DNA of 64,000 bases from CAVXFL01 sp963761015 (GTDB taxonomy: Bacteria; Pseudomonadota; Alphaproteobacteria; Acetobacterales; Acetobacteraceae), in the NCBI GenBank assembly GCA_963761015.1, contig CAVXFL010000016.1, positions 372,001 to 436,000 on the forward strand, read 5' to 3'. The translations under genes and the position numbers were made by a program. A model generated the notes under the pieces. That model saw only the letters and a list, made by a program, of their open reading frames with translations. It ran no database searches and was not told the DNA's origin. Within the stretch, counting starts at the first letter, position 1. The number at the start of each line of letters is the position of its first letter. Below are positions 21,114 through 29,858 of the stretch, one piece after another.

Positions 21114-22562
21114 ATGTCCGGCAGCATCAGCGTGGATTACGACGGGCTGATTCCGAATAATGTCGGCCTCAACGACGATGCCCGGGTGCGCAAGGCGCTG
21201 GAAAGCTGGCATCCGGGCTATATCGATTGGTGGAAGGACCGCGGGCCGGAAGGGTTTCAGGAGTTGCTCGTCTATCTGCGCACCGCGATCGGCGTGGACC
21301 AGGAGGGCTGGGCGAAATTCGATTACGTGCGGATGCCGGAGTACAAATGGGGCATCCTACTCGCACCGAAGGTGGAAGGGCGCACAATTCCCTTCGGGCG
21401 GCACAAGGGCGAACCGGCGTGGCAGGAGGTGCCGGGCGAATACCGCGCCATGCTGCTGCGACTGATCACCATCCAGGGTGATACCGAGCCGGCGTCGGTG
21501 GAACAGCAGCGCCATCTCGGCGCGACCGCGCCCTCGTTGTACGACCTGCGCAACCTGTTCCAGGTGAACGTCGAGGAGGGACGCCACCTATGGGCGATGG
21601 TCTATCTGCTGCAAAAATACTTCGGCAAGCAGGGACGCGAGGAGGCCGAGGAATTGCTGCGCCGCCGCTCCGGCGACGCCGACGCGCCGCGCATGCTCGG
21701 CGCCTTCAACGAGGCCACGCCGGACTGGCTATCGTTCTTCATGTTCACCTTCTTCACGGATCGCGACGGCAAGATGCAACTTGCCGCGCTGGCGCAGTCG
21801 GGCTTCGATCCGCTGTCGCGCACCTGCCGGTTCATGCTGACCGAGGAAGCGCATCACATGTTCGTGGGCGATTCCGGGGTGCAGCGCATCATCGAGCGCA
21901 CCTGCGCGGCGATGCGCGCGGCCGGCATCGACGACCCCGCGGATATCGGGCGCGTACGCGCGCTCGGCGTGATAGACCTGCCGACCTTGCAGAAAAAAGC
22001 CAACCTGCATTTCTCGCTCTCGCTCGATCTGTTCGGCAACGAGATCAGCACCAACGCCGCGGCGGCCTACAACGCGGGGTTGAAGGGCCGCTATCGGGAG
22101 GACAAGCTCACCGACGATCACCAATTGCTGCAAGCGACCTACGCTGTGTTGCGCTGGCGTAGCGTAAATATCACCGAGGAGCAGGTGCCGGCGTTGTCCG
22201 CGCTGAACATGCGGCTGCGCGACGACTACATCGGCGATTGTCAGTCGGGGGTGGCGCGGTGGAATCGGGCGATCGAGAAGGCCGGGTTCGATTTCCGCTT
22301 GCGCCTGCCGCATGTCGGCTTCAACCGCCGCATCGGCGAGTTCGCGGGGGTTCCCATCGACCCGGCGGGCGCCTTGTTGTCGGCGGAGGCGTGGCAAAGC
22401 CGACGCGGGGACTTCCTGCCCTCGGCGGATGACGCGACCTTCATCGAAAGCCTGATGCGTCGGGTGTACCAGCCGGGACAATTCGCCGGCTGGATCGCGC
22501 CGCCGAAGGTCGGCATCGACAACAAGCCCGGCGATTTCGAGTACGTGCGAATCGCGACCTGA
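21114..22562 (+). CDS. boxB: Benzoyl-CoA 2,3-epoxidase, oxygenase component
   Basis: This 482-residue class I diiron protein inserts one O atom of O2 into benzoyl-CoA to give 2,3-epoxybenzoyl-CoA. The ATG at 21114 follows GGAGG-like sequence. The six expected ligands are visible with a constant offset from the Azoarcus evansii enzyme as I remember it: Glu125, Glu155 and His158 in VNVEEGRHLW, Asp216 in FTFFTDRDGK, Glu245 and His248 in MLTEEAHHMF. BoxB normally takes electrons from BoxA, an NADPH-dependent FAD/FeS reductase, but no boxA is present in this window; a different flavoprotein/ferredoxin gene (22792) follows. Confidence 0.96.
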   Translation: MSGSISVDYDGLIPNNVGLNDDARVRKALESWHPGYIDWWKDRGPEGFQELLVYLRTAIGVDQEGWAKFDYVRMPEYKWGILLAPKVEGRTIPFGRHKGEPAWQEVPGEYRAMLLRLITIQGDTEPASVEQQRHLGATAPSLYDLRNLFQVNVEEGRHLWAMVYLLQKYFGKQGREEAEELLRRRSGDADAPRMLGAFNEATPDWLSFFMFTFFTDRDGKMQLAALAQSGFDPLSRTCRFMLTEEAHHMFVGDSGVQRIIERTCAAMRAAGIDDPADIGRVRALGVIDLPTLQKKANLHFSLSLDLFGNEISTNAAAAYNAGLKGRYREDKLTDDHQLLQATYAVLRWRSVNITEEQVPALSALNMRLRDDYIGDCQSGVARWNRAIEKAGFDFRLRLPHVGFNRRIGEFAGVPIDPAGALLSAEAWQSRRGDFLPSADDATFIESLMRRVYQPGQFAGWIAPPKVGIDNKPGDFEYVRIAT

Positions 22563-22574
22563 TTTCGGTGATGC

Positions 22575-22609
22575 TGCATTGCAATATCGCGAATTCCGCC
22601 ATGCATTGC
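22575..22609. promoter_or_regulatory. TGCA repeat cluster upstream of korC
   Basis: The 229-bp gap between boxB and the next gene is locally AT-rich and contains TGCATTGC twice, at 22575-22582 and 22602-22609, 27 bp apart. TGCA itself occurs at 22575, 22580 and 22602. BzdR/BoxR-type regulators of benzoate genes in Azoarcus recognise direct TGCA repeats, so this could be an operator for a separate kor promoter. No boxR-like gene is in the window, and spacing does not match exactly what I recall, so the assignment is tentative. Confidence 0.35.
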
Positions 22610-22791
22610 GGTGTACGCAACACAGCTTTCCCTAAAGCTTATGTCATGTACTTGGCGGGGCGCCGCGTTCGGCGGTTCGCGACAGCCACCGCGGGGCCGC
22701 GGGTCTGGGCAGTTCGCGGGGGTTCGGGTATAAGAAGCCGCTAAGAAATCAGGTTCAATAAGGCGAACCAACTCCGAGAAAGGCACGCGCC

Positions 22792-24645
22792 TTGCAGCCT
22801 ACGGATATTGGCGATCCGAGCTATTTTCATCGGGTCGTGGATTGCCAGTGGGCGTGTCCTGCCCACACGCCTGTTCCCGAATACATCAGGTTGATCGCCG
22901 CCGAGCGATACGCCGACGCGTATATGATCAACTGGTGGTCCAACGTATTTCCGGGAATTCTCGGGCGGACCTGCGATCGGCCGTGCGAGCCGGCTTGCCG
23001 GCGTGGCCGGGTCGAGGCCGAACCCGTCGCCATTTGCCGGCTCAAGCGTGTGGCCGCCGACCACAAGGGCGACATCCGCGCCCGCCTGCCGGCGCCGGCC
23101 GAACAGCCGAACGGCAAACGTGTCGCCTTGGTGGGCGCCGGGCCGGCGTCGCTGACCGTCGCGCGCGACTTGGCGCCATCCGGCTACGACGTCGTGCTGT
23201 TCGACGGCGACGCGCGCGGCGGCGGCATGATCCGCACGCAGATTCCGAAATTCCGCCTGCCCGAATCGGTGATCGACGAAGAAGTCGGCTACATTCTCGA
23301 CCTCGGCGTCGAGACGCGCTTCGGCCAACGCATCGACAGTCTCGCCGCGCTGCTCGCCGAGAATTACGACGCGGTGTTCATCGGCTCCGGCGCGCCGCGC
23401 GGGCGCGACCTCGACATTCCGGGCAGGACCGAGGCCGCGGCCAATATCCATATCGGCATCGACTGGCTGTCGAGCGTGGCGTTCGGCCATGTCTCGCGCA
23501 TCGGCGGGCGGGTGATCGTGCTCGGCGGCGGCAACACCGCCATGGATTGCTGCCGCTCGGCGCGGCGACTCGGCGGCGAGGACGTGCGCGTCGTGGTGCG
23601 CAGCGGCTTCGAGGAGATGAAGGCGTCGCCTTGGGAAAAGGATGACGCCATGCGCGAGGACATCCCGATCCTCAACTACATGGTGCCGCTCCGCTTCACG
23701 CACGAGAACGGGCGGCTGACTGGCGTCGTGTTCCAGAAGGTGGCGGCGCGCTACGATGCGAACGGGCGGCGCGAGCTGATCCCGACCGGCGAACCGGACG
23801 TGCCTATGCCGTGCGACGACGTGCTGGTCGCGGTCGGGCAGGAGAACGCGTTTCCCTGGATCGAGCGCAACGTCGGCATCGAATTCAACCGCCACGGGCT
23901 ACCGGTCGTCGATCAGGAGACGATGCAGTCCACCCATCCAAAAGTGTTTTTCGGTGGCGATGCCGCGTTCGGGCCGAAGAACATCATTTGGGCGGTCGCG
24001 CACGGTCATCAGGCGGCGATTTCCATCGACAAGCTCTGCCGCGGCCAGGACGTGCGGGACCGCCCGCCGCCGATCGTGGATATCGCCAGCCAGAAGATGG
24101 GCATTCACGAGTGGAGCTACGACAACGGCATCTCGCTCGCCTCGCGCTTGCGCGTGCCGCACCGGGAAAAGGCCGTCGCACTGCGCGATATCAAGGCGGA
24201 GGTGGAACTCGGCTTCGATCTTGAACAGGCTTACGCCGAGGCGGAGCGCTGCCTGAACTGCGACGTGCAGACGGTGTTCAGCGGGCCGCTTTGCATCGAG
24301 TGCGACGCCTGCGTCGACATCTGCCCCATGGACTGCATCACGTTCACGCCGAACGCGGAGGAACCGGAGTTGCGCGCGGGGCTGAACGCGCCCGCGCACA
24401 ACCTGTCGCAGGCGCTTTACGTCTCGGCCGCGCTGAAGACCGGCCGGGTCATGGCGAAGGACGAGGACGTCTGTCTGCATTGCGGGCTCTGCGCCGAACG
24501 CTGCCCGACCGGCGCCTGGGACATGCAGCGCTTCCTGCTCGACATCGCTCAGGTCGGGGGATGCGGCAGGCCCTCACCCCAACCGGCTCCCGCAGCGCGA
24601 GGAAGCAAGCAAGCAGCCCTCGCCCTCGGCGAGAGGGTTGGCTGA
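22792..24645 (+). CDS. korC: NAD(P)H-dependent FAD/FeS oxidoreductase, KorC/GltD-like
   Basis: This 617-residue protein resembles the glutamate synthase small subunit with an added ferredoxin tail. In order: N-terminal cluster cysteines (Cys18, Cys22, then 61, 65, 69, 82), FAD-binding VALVGAGPASLTVARDL (about 111), NADPH-binding VIVLGGGNTAMDCC (about 240), FAD-closing FFGGDAAFGPKNIIWA, and two 4Fe-4S motifs, CIECDACVDICPMDC and CLHCGLCAERCP (about 500-570). The start is TTG with AAAGG 8 bp upstream. It likely passes electrons between pyridine nucleotide and ferredoxin-type centres with korAB. The last 25-30 residues derive from a palindromic repeat. Confidence 0.85.
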   Translation: MQPTDIGDPSYFHRVVDCQWACPAHTPVPEYIRLIAAERYADAYMINWWSNVFPGILGRTCDRPCEPACRRGRVEAEPVAICRLKRVAADHKGDIRARLPAPAEQPNGKRVALVGAGPASLTVARDLAPSGYDVVLFDGDARGGGMIRTQIPKFRLPESVIDEEVGYILDLGVETRFGQRIDSLAALLAENYDAVFIGSGAPRGRDLDIPGRTEAAANIHIGIDWLSSVAFGHVSRIGGRVIVLGGGNTAMDCCRSARRLGGEDVRVVVRSGFEEMKASPWEKDDAMREDIPILNYMVPLRFTHENGRLTGVVFQKVAARYDANGRRELIPTGEPDVPMPCDDVLVAVGQENAFPWIERNVGIEFNRHGLPVVDQETMQSTHPKVFFGGDAAFGPKNIIWAVAHGHQAAISIDKLCRGQDVRDRPPPIVDIASQKMGIHEWSYDNGISLASRLRVPHREKAVALRDIKAEVELGFDLEQAYAEAERCLNCDVQTVFSGPLCIECDACVDICPMDCITFTPNAEEPELRAGLNAPAHNLSQALYVSAALKTGRVMAKDEDVCLHCGLCAERCPTGAWDMQRFLLDIAQVGGCGRPSPQPAPAARGSKQAALALGERVG

Positions 24646-24649
24646 GGGC
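24571..24649. repeat. Palindromic dispersed repeat, copy 3
   Basis: This is a 79-bp imperfect palindrome opening CCCTCACCCCAACC and closing GGGTTGGCTGAGGG, related to copy 2. It overlaps the 3' end of the korC-like gene, encoding its last residues and stop, and ends 13 bp before the korA ATG. It is probably a stable hairpin in the mRNA. Confidence 0.7.
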
Positions 24650-24662
24650 GGGCGCGCGAACG

Positions 24663-26513
24663 ATGGATCAGGCGATGAACCCCTTGCGGAGCGTGAACGA
24701 CTTCGTCGTGCGGTTCGCCAACGTGAACGGCTCGGGCTCGGCCAGCGCGAACCGGCTGTTCGCCAAGGCCATCCTGCGCATGGGCGTTCCGGCGACGCCG
24801 CGCAACATCTTCCCCTCGAACATTCAGGGCCTGCCGACCTGGTACGAGGTGCGGGTCTCGGAAGTCGGGTGGCTCGGCTGCCGCGGCGGTACCGATCTCA
24901 TGGTGGCGATGAACCCGCAAACCTGGGACCAGGATGTCGCCTCCATCCAGCCCGGCGGCTACCTGTTCTACAACTCGACGAAGCCGATTCCGCCGACCAG
25001 GTTCCGTTCAGACATCGTTCCGATCGGCATGAAGCTGACGGAACTGTGCAATCGGCAATACGACGATCTCCGCGAGCGCCAACTCTTCAAGAACATCATG
25101 TATATCGGCGCACTCTCGGCGCTGCTCGATATGGACCTCTCGGTCATCGAGACGCTCATCGGCGAACAGTTCAAGGGCAAGGACAAGCTGATCGCGCCGA
25201 ACGTGCACGCGCTACATCTCGGCCGCGACTACGCGCGCGAACACCTCGCTTGCCCGATCGGGCTGACGGTTCGCCGCGCCGATGCGGTCGGCGATCGGGT
25301 GTTCATCGACGGCAACAGCGCCGCGGCCCTCGGTGCGGTCTATGGCGGCGCGACGGTCGCCGCGTGGTATCCGATCACACCCTCGTCCTCGCTGGCCGAG
25401 GCGTTCGCGCGCTATTGCCAGCGTTACCGCGTCGATGCGGAAACCGGCCGGAACCGTTTCGCCATCGTGCAGGCGGAGGACGAGTTGGCCTCGATCGGCA
25501 TGGTGATCGGCGCCGCCTGGAACGGCGCGCGCGCCTTCACCGCCACTTCCGGCCCCGGCATTTCGCTGATGCAGGAATTCCTCGGCCTCGCCTATTTCGC
25601 GGAAATCCCGGCGGTGCTGTTCGACGTGCAGCGCGGCGGTCCCTCCACCGGCATGCCGACGCGCACGCAGCAATCCGACATTCTGGCCTGCGCCCATGCT
25701 TCGCACGGCGACACCAAGCACGTGCTGCTGTTCCCCGAGGACCCGCGCGAGTGCTTCGATTTCGGCGCGCTCGCCTTCGATCTCGCCGACCGCTTGCAGA
25801 CGCCGATATTCGTCATGCTCGATCTCGACATCGGCATGAACGAGCGTTTGGCCGCGCCCTTCGCCTGGGATGACGCGCGGTGCATGGATCGCGGCAAGGT
25901 CATGACCGCCGAGGAGCTGGAATCCGGGCGCGACTTCGGCCGCTACCTCGATATCGACGGCGACGGCATCGCCTATCGCACCTATCCGGGCGCGCATCCC
26001 AAGCGCGGTTCCTTCTTCACGCGCGGCACCACCAAGAACGCCTACGCTCGCTACACCGAGGAGGGCGCGCCGTATACCGAGAACATGCAGCGGCTGCTGC
26101 GCAAGTTCGACACCGCTAAGAAATACCTGCCAAAGCCGATACGTTCCGAGGCGGCGGACGGAGCCTCGATCGGGGCCATCTATTTCGGCTCCACCAGCCC
26201 GGCGATGGCGGAAGCGGTGGTGCAACTCTCGGCGCGGGACATCGCCGTGAATCTGCTGCGCGTGCGGGCCTTTCCGTTCCACGACGAGGTCGCCGAGTTC
26301 GTCGCGGCGCACGACCGGGTGTTCGTGGTGGAACAGAACCGCGATGCGCAACTGCGCAGCTTGCTCATCACCGAATTCGACATCGATCCCGCGAAGCTCG
26401 TGCGCGTCTTGCACTACGACGGCGCGCCGATCACCGCGCGCTTCATCGCCGAAGCGATCGCCGACAACGTGGACGACCATAAGGTCGTCCCGCTCAGGAA
26501 AGCCGCGCCATGA
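24663..26513 (+). CDS. korA: 2-oxoacid:acceptor oxidoreductase, alpha subunit
   Basis: This 616-residue fusion has an N-terminal gamma-like domain (NVNGSGSASANRLFAKAILR, then GWLGCRGGTDLMVAMN) and an alpha domain with the conserved YPITPSSSLAEAFARY (about 235). It also has TATSGPGISLMQEFLGLAYF and RGGPSTGMPTRTQQSD. Such enzymes oxidise a 2-oxo acid, typically 2-oxoglutarate, with CoA and reduce ferredoxin. The start at 24663 is the first ATG after the korC repeat; the stop overlaps the beta-subunit ATG (ATGA). In Azoarcus evansii a KorABC enzyme supplies electrons for aromatic metabolism, making the link to the box genes plausible. Confidence 0.9.
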   Translation: MDQAMNPLRSVNDFVVRFANVNGSGSASANRLFAKAILRMGVPATPRNIFPSNIQGLPTWYEVRVSEVGWLGCRGGTDLMVAMNPQTWDQDVASIQPGGYLFYNSTKPIPPTRFRSDIVPIGMKLTELCNRQYDDLRERQLFKNIMYIGALSALLDMDLSVIETLIGEQFKGKDKLIAPNVHALHLGRDYAREHLACPIGLTVRRADAVGDRVFIDGNSAAALGAVYGGATVAAWYPITPSSSLAEAFARYCQRYRVDAETGRNRFAIVQAEDELASIGMVIGAAWNGARAFTATSGPGISLMQEFLGLAYFAEIPAVLFDVQRGGPSTGMPTRTQQSDILACAHASHGDTKHVLLFPEDPRECFDFGALAFDLADRLQTPIFVMLDLDIGMNERLAAPFAWDDARCMDRGKVMTAEELESGRDFGRYLDIDGDGIAYRTYPGAHPKRGSFFTRGTTKNAYARYTEEGAPYTENMQRLLRKFDTAKKYLPKPIRSEAADGASIGAIYFGSTSPAMAEAVVQLSARDIAVNLLRVRAFPFHDEVAEFVAAHDRVFVVEQNRDAQLRSLLITEFDIDPAKLVRVLHYDGAPITARFIAEAIADNVDDHKVVPLRKAAP

Positions 26514-27565
26514 CGTTTGTTCCGAAGCCCGCGTTGCGTCACCCGGAACTGCCGACCAACGCGCTCGGCTATACGCGGCGCGACTACGAAGGGGCGGTTT
26601 CGACGCTCTGCGCCGGCTGCGGCCACGATTCGATCAGCGCCGCGATCGTGCGCGCCTGTTTCGATCTCGATCTGCCGCCGCACCGGATCGCCAAGCTCTC
26701 CGGAATCGGCTGCTCATCCAAGACGCCGACGTATTTTCTCGGCAATTCGCATGGCTTCAACAGCGTGCACGGGCGGATGCCGTCGGTGCTGACCGGCGCC
26801 AACCTGGCGAACCGCGACCTGATCTATCTCGGCGTTTCCGGCGACGGCAATTCGGCCTCGATCGGGCTCGGCCAGTTCGCGCACATCATGCGCCGCGGCG
26901 TGAACATGGTGTATGTCGTCGAGAACAACGGCGTGTACGGGCTGACCAAGGGGCAGTTCTCCGCCACCTCGGACCGCGGCGCCAAGAGCAAGCGCGGCGT
27001 GGTGAACAACGATTCGCCGATCGATCTGGTCGGCATGGCCATGTTGCTCGGGGCGTCCTTCGTGGCGCGCGGTTTCTCCGGCGACAAGGCGCAGCTTGTT
27101 CCGCTGCTGAAGGCGGCGATCCGCCATCGCGGCGCGGCGTTCATCGACTGTATTTCCCCCTGCGTCGCGTTCAACAACCACGTCGGCTCAACCAAGAGCT
27201 TCGACTATGTGCGCGAGCACAACGAGGCGGTGAACCGGCTGGACGTGATCATGGGGCGCGAGGAGATCACCGTCGATTACGCGCCCGGCACGGTGGAGGA
27301 CGTGGAGCAGCACGATGGCTCGGTCGTACGGCTGCGCAAGCTCGCCACCGACTACGACGTGCACGACCGGGTAGCGGCGATGAATTATTTGCAGGAACGC
27401 CAGGCGGCGGGCGAGATCGTCACCGGCCTGCTGTACGTCAATCCGGACGCCGAAGATCTGCACGAACATCTGCACACCGACGCCACGCCGTTCAACGAAC
27501 TGACCGAGGCCGAACTGATCCCCGGCGCGGCAGCCCTCGAGCGGTTGAACGCCGGATTGCGCTGA
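26510..27565 (+). CDS. korB: 2-oxoacid:acceptor oxidoreductase, beta subunit
   Basis: This 351-residue ThDP-binding beta subunit keeps the cluster cysteines CAGCGHDSI (about 33) and KLSGIGCSSKTPTYF. The ThDP/Mg motif is GVSGDGNSASIGLGQFAH through VENNGVYGLTKGQFS, and FIDCISPCVAFNN carries a further conserved cysteine. With KorA it forms the catalytic heterodimer converting a 2-oxo acid and CoA into acyl-CoA and CO2 while reducing ferredoxin. It ends the rightward operon; the next gene (bamE) converges. Confidence 0.93.
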   Translation: MTFVPKPALRHPELPTNALGYTRRDYEGAVSTLCAGCGHDSISAAIVRACFDLDLPPHRIAKLSGIGCSSKTPTYFLGNSHGFNSVHGRMPSVLTGANLANRDLIYLGVSGDGNSASIGLGQFAHIMRRGVNMVYVVENNGVYGLTKGQFSATSDRGAKSKRGVVNNDSPIDLVGMAMLLGASFVARGFSGDKAQLVPLLKAAIRHRGAAFIDCISPCVAFNNHVGSTKSFDYVREHNEAVNRLDVIMGREEITVDYAPGTVEDVEQHDGSVVRLRKLATDYDVHDRVAAMNYLQERQAAGEIVTGLLYVNPDAEDLHEHLHTDATPFNELTEAELIPGAAALERLNAGLR

Positions 27566-27710
27566 GGCGGCGCGACACGCTCCGCCCGGGTTGGTCCACC
27601 TGGGGCAACTAGGCCGAAGAAGGCAGCGCCCAGTTGGGCCACCTACGCCAACCACGCCGCCGTCACGTGCGGCGCCTGGCCGGCTTAGCCGAAACTCGGG
27701 CCGCCAAAAC

Positions 27711-28250
27711 TCAGGGCGTAGTGCCCATGAGCGTGCCGGCGGGTCCCGCATTGCTCCCCAGCGCGCCGATCCCCGGGCCGAAACGGCCGATATTGCCGAA
27801 CAACTGCTGGAAGAACCCGGCCTCGCCGCCCGGCGTCGGCGTGGTGCGCGCCACCACGTCCACCGGCAGCGAGTTGTCGTCGTTCAGCCGCTTGACGCTC
27901 CGCAGCACGCCTTTGTCGTCAAAGGTGAGCACCACCACTTGCTGCTTCATCACCACCTGGGTCATGGCGATCCGTGGCTGCGTCACCTCGCCGATATAGA
28001 TCCAGCGGTTGTCGTCGAAGCTCGCCTTGGTGGTCGGCGAGCCCAGGAGGGCGGCGGCATCGGCCCGGGTCGAGGTGCCCGGCACCAGTTCCTTGAGCGA
28101 ATCGAGATCGACCATGTTGCCGCGCACCTGCTCGCGCGGCCCGATGATGCTGCAGGCTGAGGCCGAAACGGCGATCAGCAGCGCCGCGCAGGCCATGCGA
28201 AGCGGGCGGGTAGGGAAGGCGAGTGGGAAGCGAGCAGGCAATTCCGTCAT
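27711..28250 (-). CDS. bamE: Outer membrane assembly lipoprotein BamE
   Basis: This 179-residue protein starts at the ATG at 28250. A signal peptide with lipobox-like VSASAC precedes the lipidated Cys. The SmpA/OmlA fold is shown by LKELVPGTSTRADAAALLGS, TTKASFDDNRWIYIGEVT and VVVLTFDDKGVLRSVKRLN. BamE is a lipoprotein of the BAM complex that inserts beta-barrel proteins. It has a Gly/Pro-rich C-terminal tail of about 40 residues, usual in Alphaproteobacteria. It is divergent from the cytochrome bc1 chaperone gene, a conserved alphaproteobacterial arrangement. Confidence 0.93.
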   Translation of the reverse strand: MTELPARFPLAFPTRPLRMACAALLIAVSASACSIIGPREQVRGNMVDLDSLKELVPGTSTRADAAALLGSPTTKASFDDNRWIYIGEVTQPRIAMTQVVMKQQVVVLTFDDKGVLRSVKRLNDDNSLPVDVVARTTPTPGGEAGFFQQLFGNIGRFGPGIGALGSNAGPAGTLMGTTP

Positions 28251-28406
28251 CCTCGGCCAGACATGTACCAGGCGCGCGACCGGCGATTGTAGTCTCGGGC
28301 GCCGCGCGCTAGGCAAATCAGGTCTCACGGCATAATAGCCGTGTCAACGAATTGCCGCGCGATTCTTGCGCCCGGCCAGGATCGCCCCCAAGCTGCATCG
28401 GCAACC

Positions 28407-28949
28407 ATGCATTTCGTCCCTTTCTGGCGCCGCAATCCGCACGAGCGGTCGGGCTTCCTGCTTTACGGGCTAGCCGTCGCGGCGGCGCGCGACCCGTACC
28501 TGTATACCGTGTTCGGCGTCCCGGATACGCTGAACGGCCGCTTCGACCTGGTCGGGCTGCACGCCTACCTGCTGATCCGGCGATTGCGCGATCTGCCCGT
28601 GCCGGCGATGGACCTGGCGCAGGCGGTGTTCGACGCCATGTTCAGCGACATGGACGTGAACCTGCGCGAAATGGGCGTGGGCGACCTGTCGGTCGGCAAG
28701 AAGGTGCGCCGGATGTGGGAGGCGTTTCACGGCCGCTCGCGCGCTTACAATTCGGCGATGGACGCGGCGGACGCCGAGGCCTTGGCGGCGGCGCTGGTCC
28801 GCAATGTCTGGCTCGGCCAGCCGGCCCGCGGTGCGCCCGGGCTGGCGCGGCTGGCGTTCGCCCAGGCGGCGCACCTCGCCGGCCAGGATCTCGCGACGTT
28901 CGCGGCCGGGCAGGCGGCGTTCCTCCCGGCATCGGAGGCCGCGCGGTGA
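28407..28949 (+). CDS. Ubiquinol-cytochrome c chaperone family protein
   Basis: This 180-residue protein starts at the ATG at 28407 and belongs to the CBP3/UQCC family needed for cytochrome bc1 assembly. It has LYGLAVAAARDPYLYTVFGV and RFDLVGLHAYLLIRRLRDLP near the N-terminus, then FDAMFSDMDVNLREMGVGDL and VGKKVRRMWEAFHGRSRAY, the core family signature. The next gene (DUF177) begins in GTGA overlap with its stop. Confidence 0.92.
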   Translation: MHFVPFWRRNPHERSGFLLYGLAVAAARDPYLYTVFGVPDTLNGRFDLVGLHAYLLIRRLRDLPVPAMDLAQAVFDAMFSDMDVNLREMGVGDLSVGKKVRRMWEAFHGRSRAYNSAMDAADAEALAAALVRNVWLGQPARGAPGLARLAFAQAAHLAGQDLATFAAGQAAFLPASEAAR

Positions 28950-29446
28950 CTGGCGAGCTTCGCCGGCCGGTCGCGGCCGACGCCGTGCCGCCGGCCGGTC
29001 CGGATGTCGTCGTCGAGGCGACGGCGGCCGAATGCGCCGCTTTGGCGGCTCGGATGCGCATTCCGGCCGTCCACTCCCTGCGCTGCCGGTTCCACCTCAC
29101 GCCCGGCCTCGCCGGCGTGATCGCCGCGCGCGGGCAACTCGACGCCGAGGTGGTGCGGACCTGCGTCGTGACAAGCGAGGAGTTCACGTCATCGGTCGGC
29201 GAAGATTTCGAAATCCTGTTCGTGGTCGCCGGCACCGAAGCCGAAGAGATCGACCCCGAGGCGGTCGATGAAATCCCCTACGAGGGCGGCGTGATCGATC
29301 TCGGCGAAGCGGCGGCGGAGCAACTGGCGCTGGCGCTCGATCCATACCCCCGCGCGCCGGACGCGGCGCTGCCCGATCTCGGCGATGTCCAGGACTCGGC
29401 CGCGCACCCGTTCGAACGGCTTTCCCGGCTGCGCCATCGGGAATAG
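28946..29446 (+). CDS. DUF177 (YceD) family protein
   Basis: This 166-residue protein has a GTG start that overlaps the previous stop by 4 bp. DUF177 proteins (YceD) are almost always encoded just before rpmF and have a role linked to 23S rRNA or ribosome biogenesis. Family features: CVVTSEEFTSSVGEDFEILF in the middle, then an acidic segment with EIPYEGGVIDLGEAAAEQLA and ALDPYPRAP. Position and sequence agree. Confidence 0.92.
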   Translation: MTGELRRPVAADAVPPAGPDVVVEATAAECAALAARMRIPAVHSLRCRFHLTPGLAGVIAARGQLDAEVVRTCVVTSEEFTSSVGEDFEILFVVAGTEAEEIDPEAVDEIPYEGGVIDLGEAAAEQLALALDPYPRAPDAALPDLGDVQDSAAHPFERLSRLRHRE

Positions 29447-29485
29447 AGTAGCGGCCGCGGCCGGCTCCCGCCGGCCGGACGAGGA

Positions 29486-29515
29486 TTGCTTGCGAGCGAC
29501 CGCCCCCTCTGCTAA
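29486..29515 (+). promoter_or_regulatory. Candidate promoter for rpmF-plsX-fabH
   Basis: TTGCTT (29486-29491) and TGCTAA (29510-29515) are spaced 18 bp apart in the 154-bp gap before rpmF. Both hexamers resemble sigma-70-type alphaproteobacterial promoter elements, and the position gives an 80-bp leader. Judged by eye only. Confidence 0.4.
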
Positions 29516-29600
29516 GGGCCGCGGCTCGCAGCATTTCAGTTACGTGACCGTTGCCGCGCGTTCGGGCCGGTCTCAAACTCAGCACGGAGGCGCTTTCCCC

Positions 29601-29804
29601 ATGGCCGTTCCCAAGCGAAAAACCTCGCCGTCGCGGCGCGGCATGCGGCGCAGCCATCAAGCCCTGCCGCACGAGGCCCATGCCGAGTGCCCGAACTGCG
29701 GCGAGCTGAAGCGGCCGCACCATGTATGCAGCCATTGCGGGCACTATGACGGTCGCGAGGTCGTGGCCGTCGGCAAGCCCTTGAAGGGCGCCGTTCGCGC
29801 CTGA
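29601..29804 (+). CDS. rpmF: 50S ribosomal protein L32
   Basis: This 67-residue basic protein begins MAVPKRKTSPSRRGMRRSHQ and carries the four-cysteine zinc ribbon in AECPNCGELKRPHHVCSHCG. It is the zinc-binding form of L32, part of the large ribosomal subunit. It lies after DUF177 and before plsX, a near-universal arrangement that links ribosome and phospholipid synthesis. Confidence 0.98.
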   Translation: MAVPKRKTSPSRRGMRRSHQALPHEAHAECPNCGELKRPHHVCSHCGHYDGREVVAVGKPLKGAVRA

Positions 29805-29816
29805 AGGAGGTCGCGC

Positions 29817-29858
29817 GTGCCGGCCGCCTCGGACCAATTAGCGACCATCCTCCATTGA
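29817..29858 (+). other. Possible 13-codon leader ORF before plsX
   Basis: A strong AAGGAGG (29804-29810) is followed 6 bp later by GTG at 29817. The frame encodes VPAASDQLATILH and stops with TGA at 29856-29858, overlapping the TTG start of plsX at 29855. No ribosome binding site lies directly before plsX. Coupled translation from this short leader could therefore be how plsX is initiated; alternatively the true plsX start is misjudged. Confidence 0.35.
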
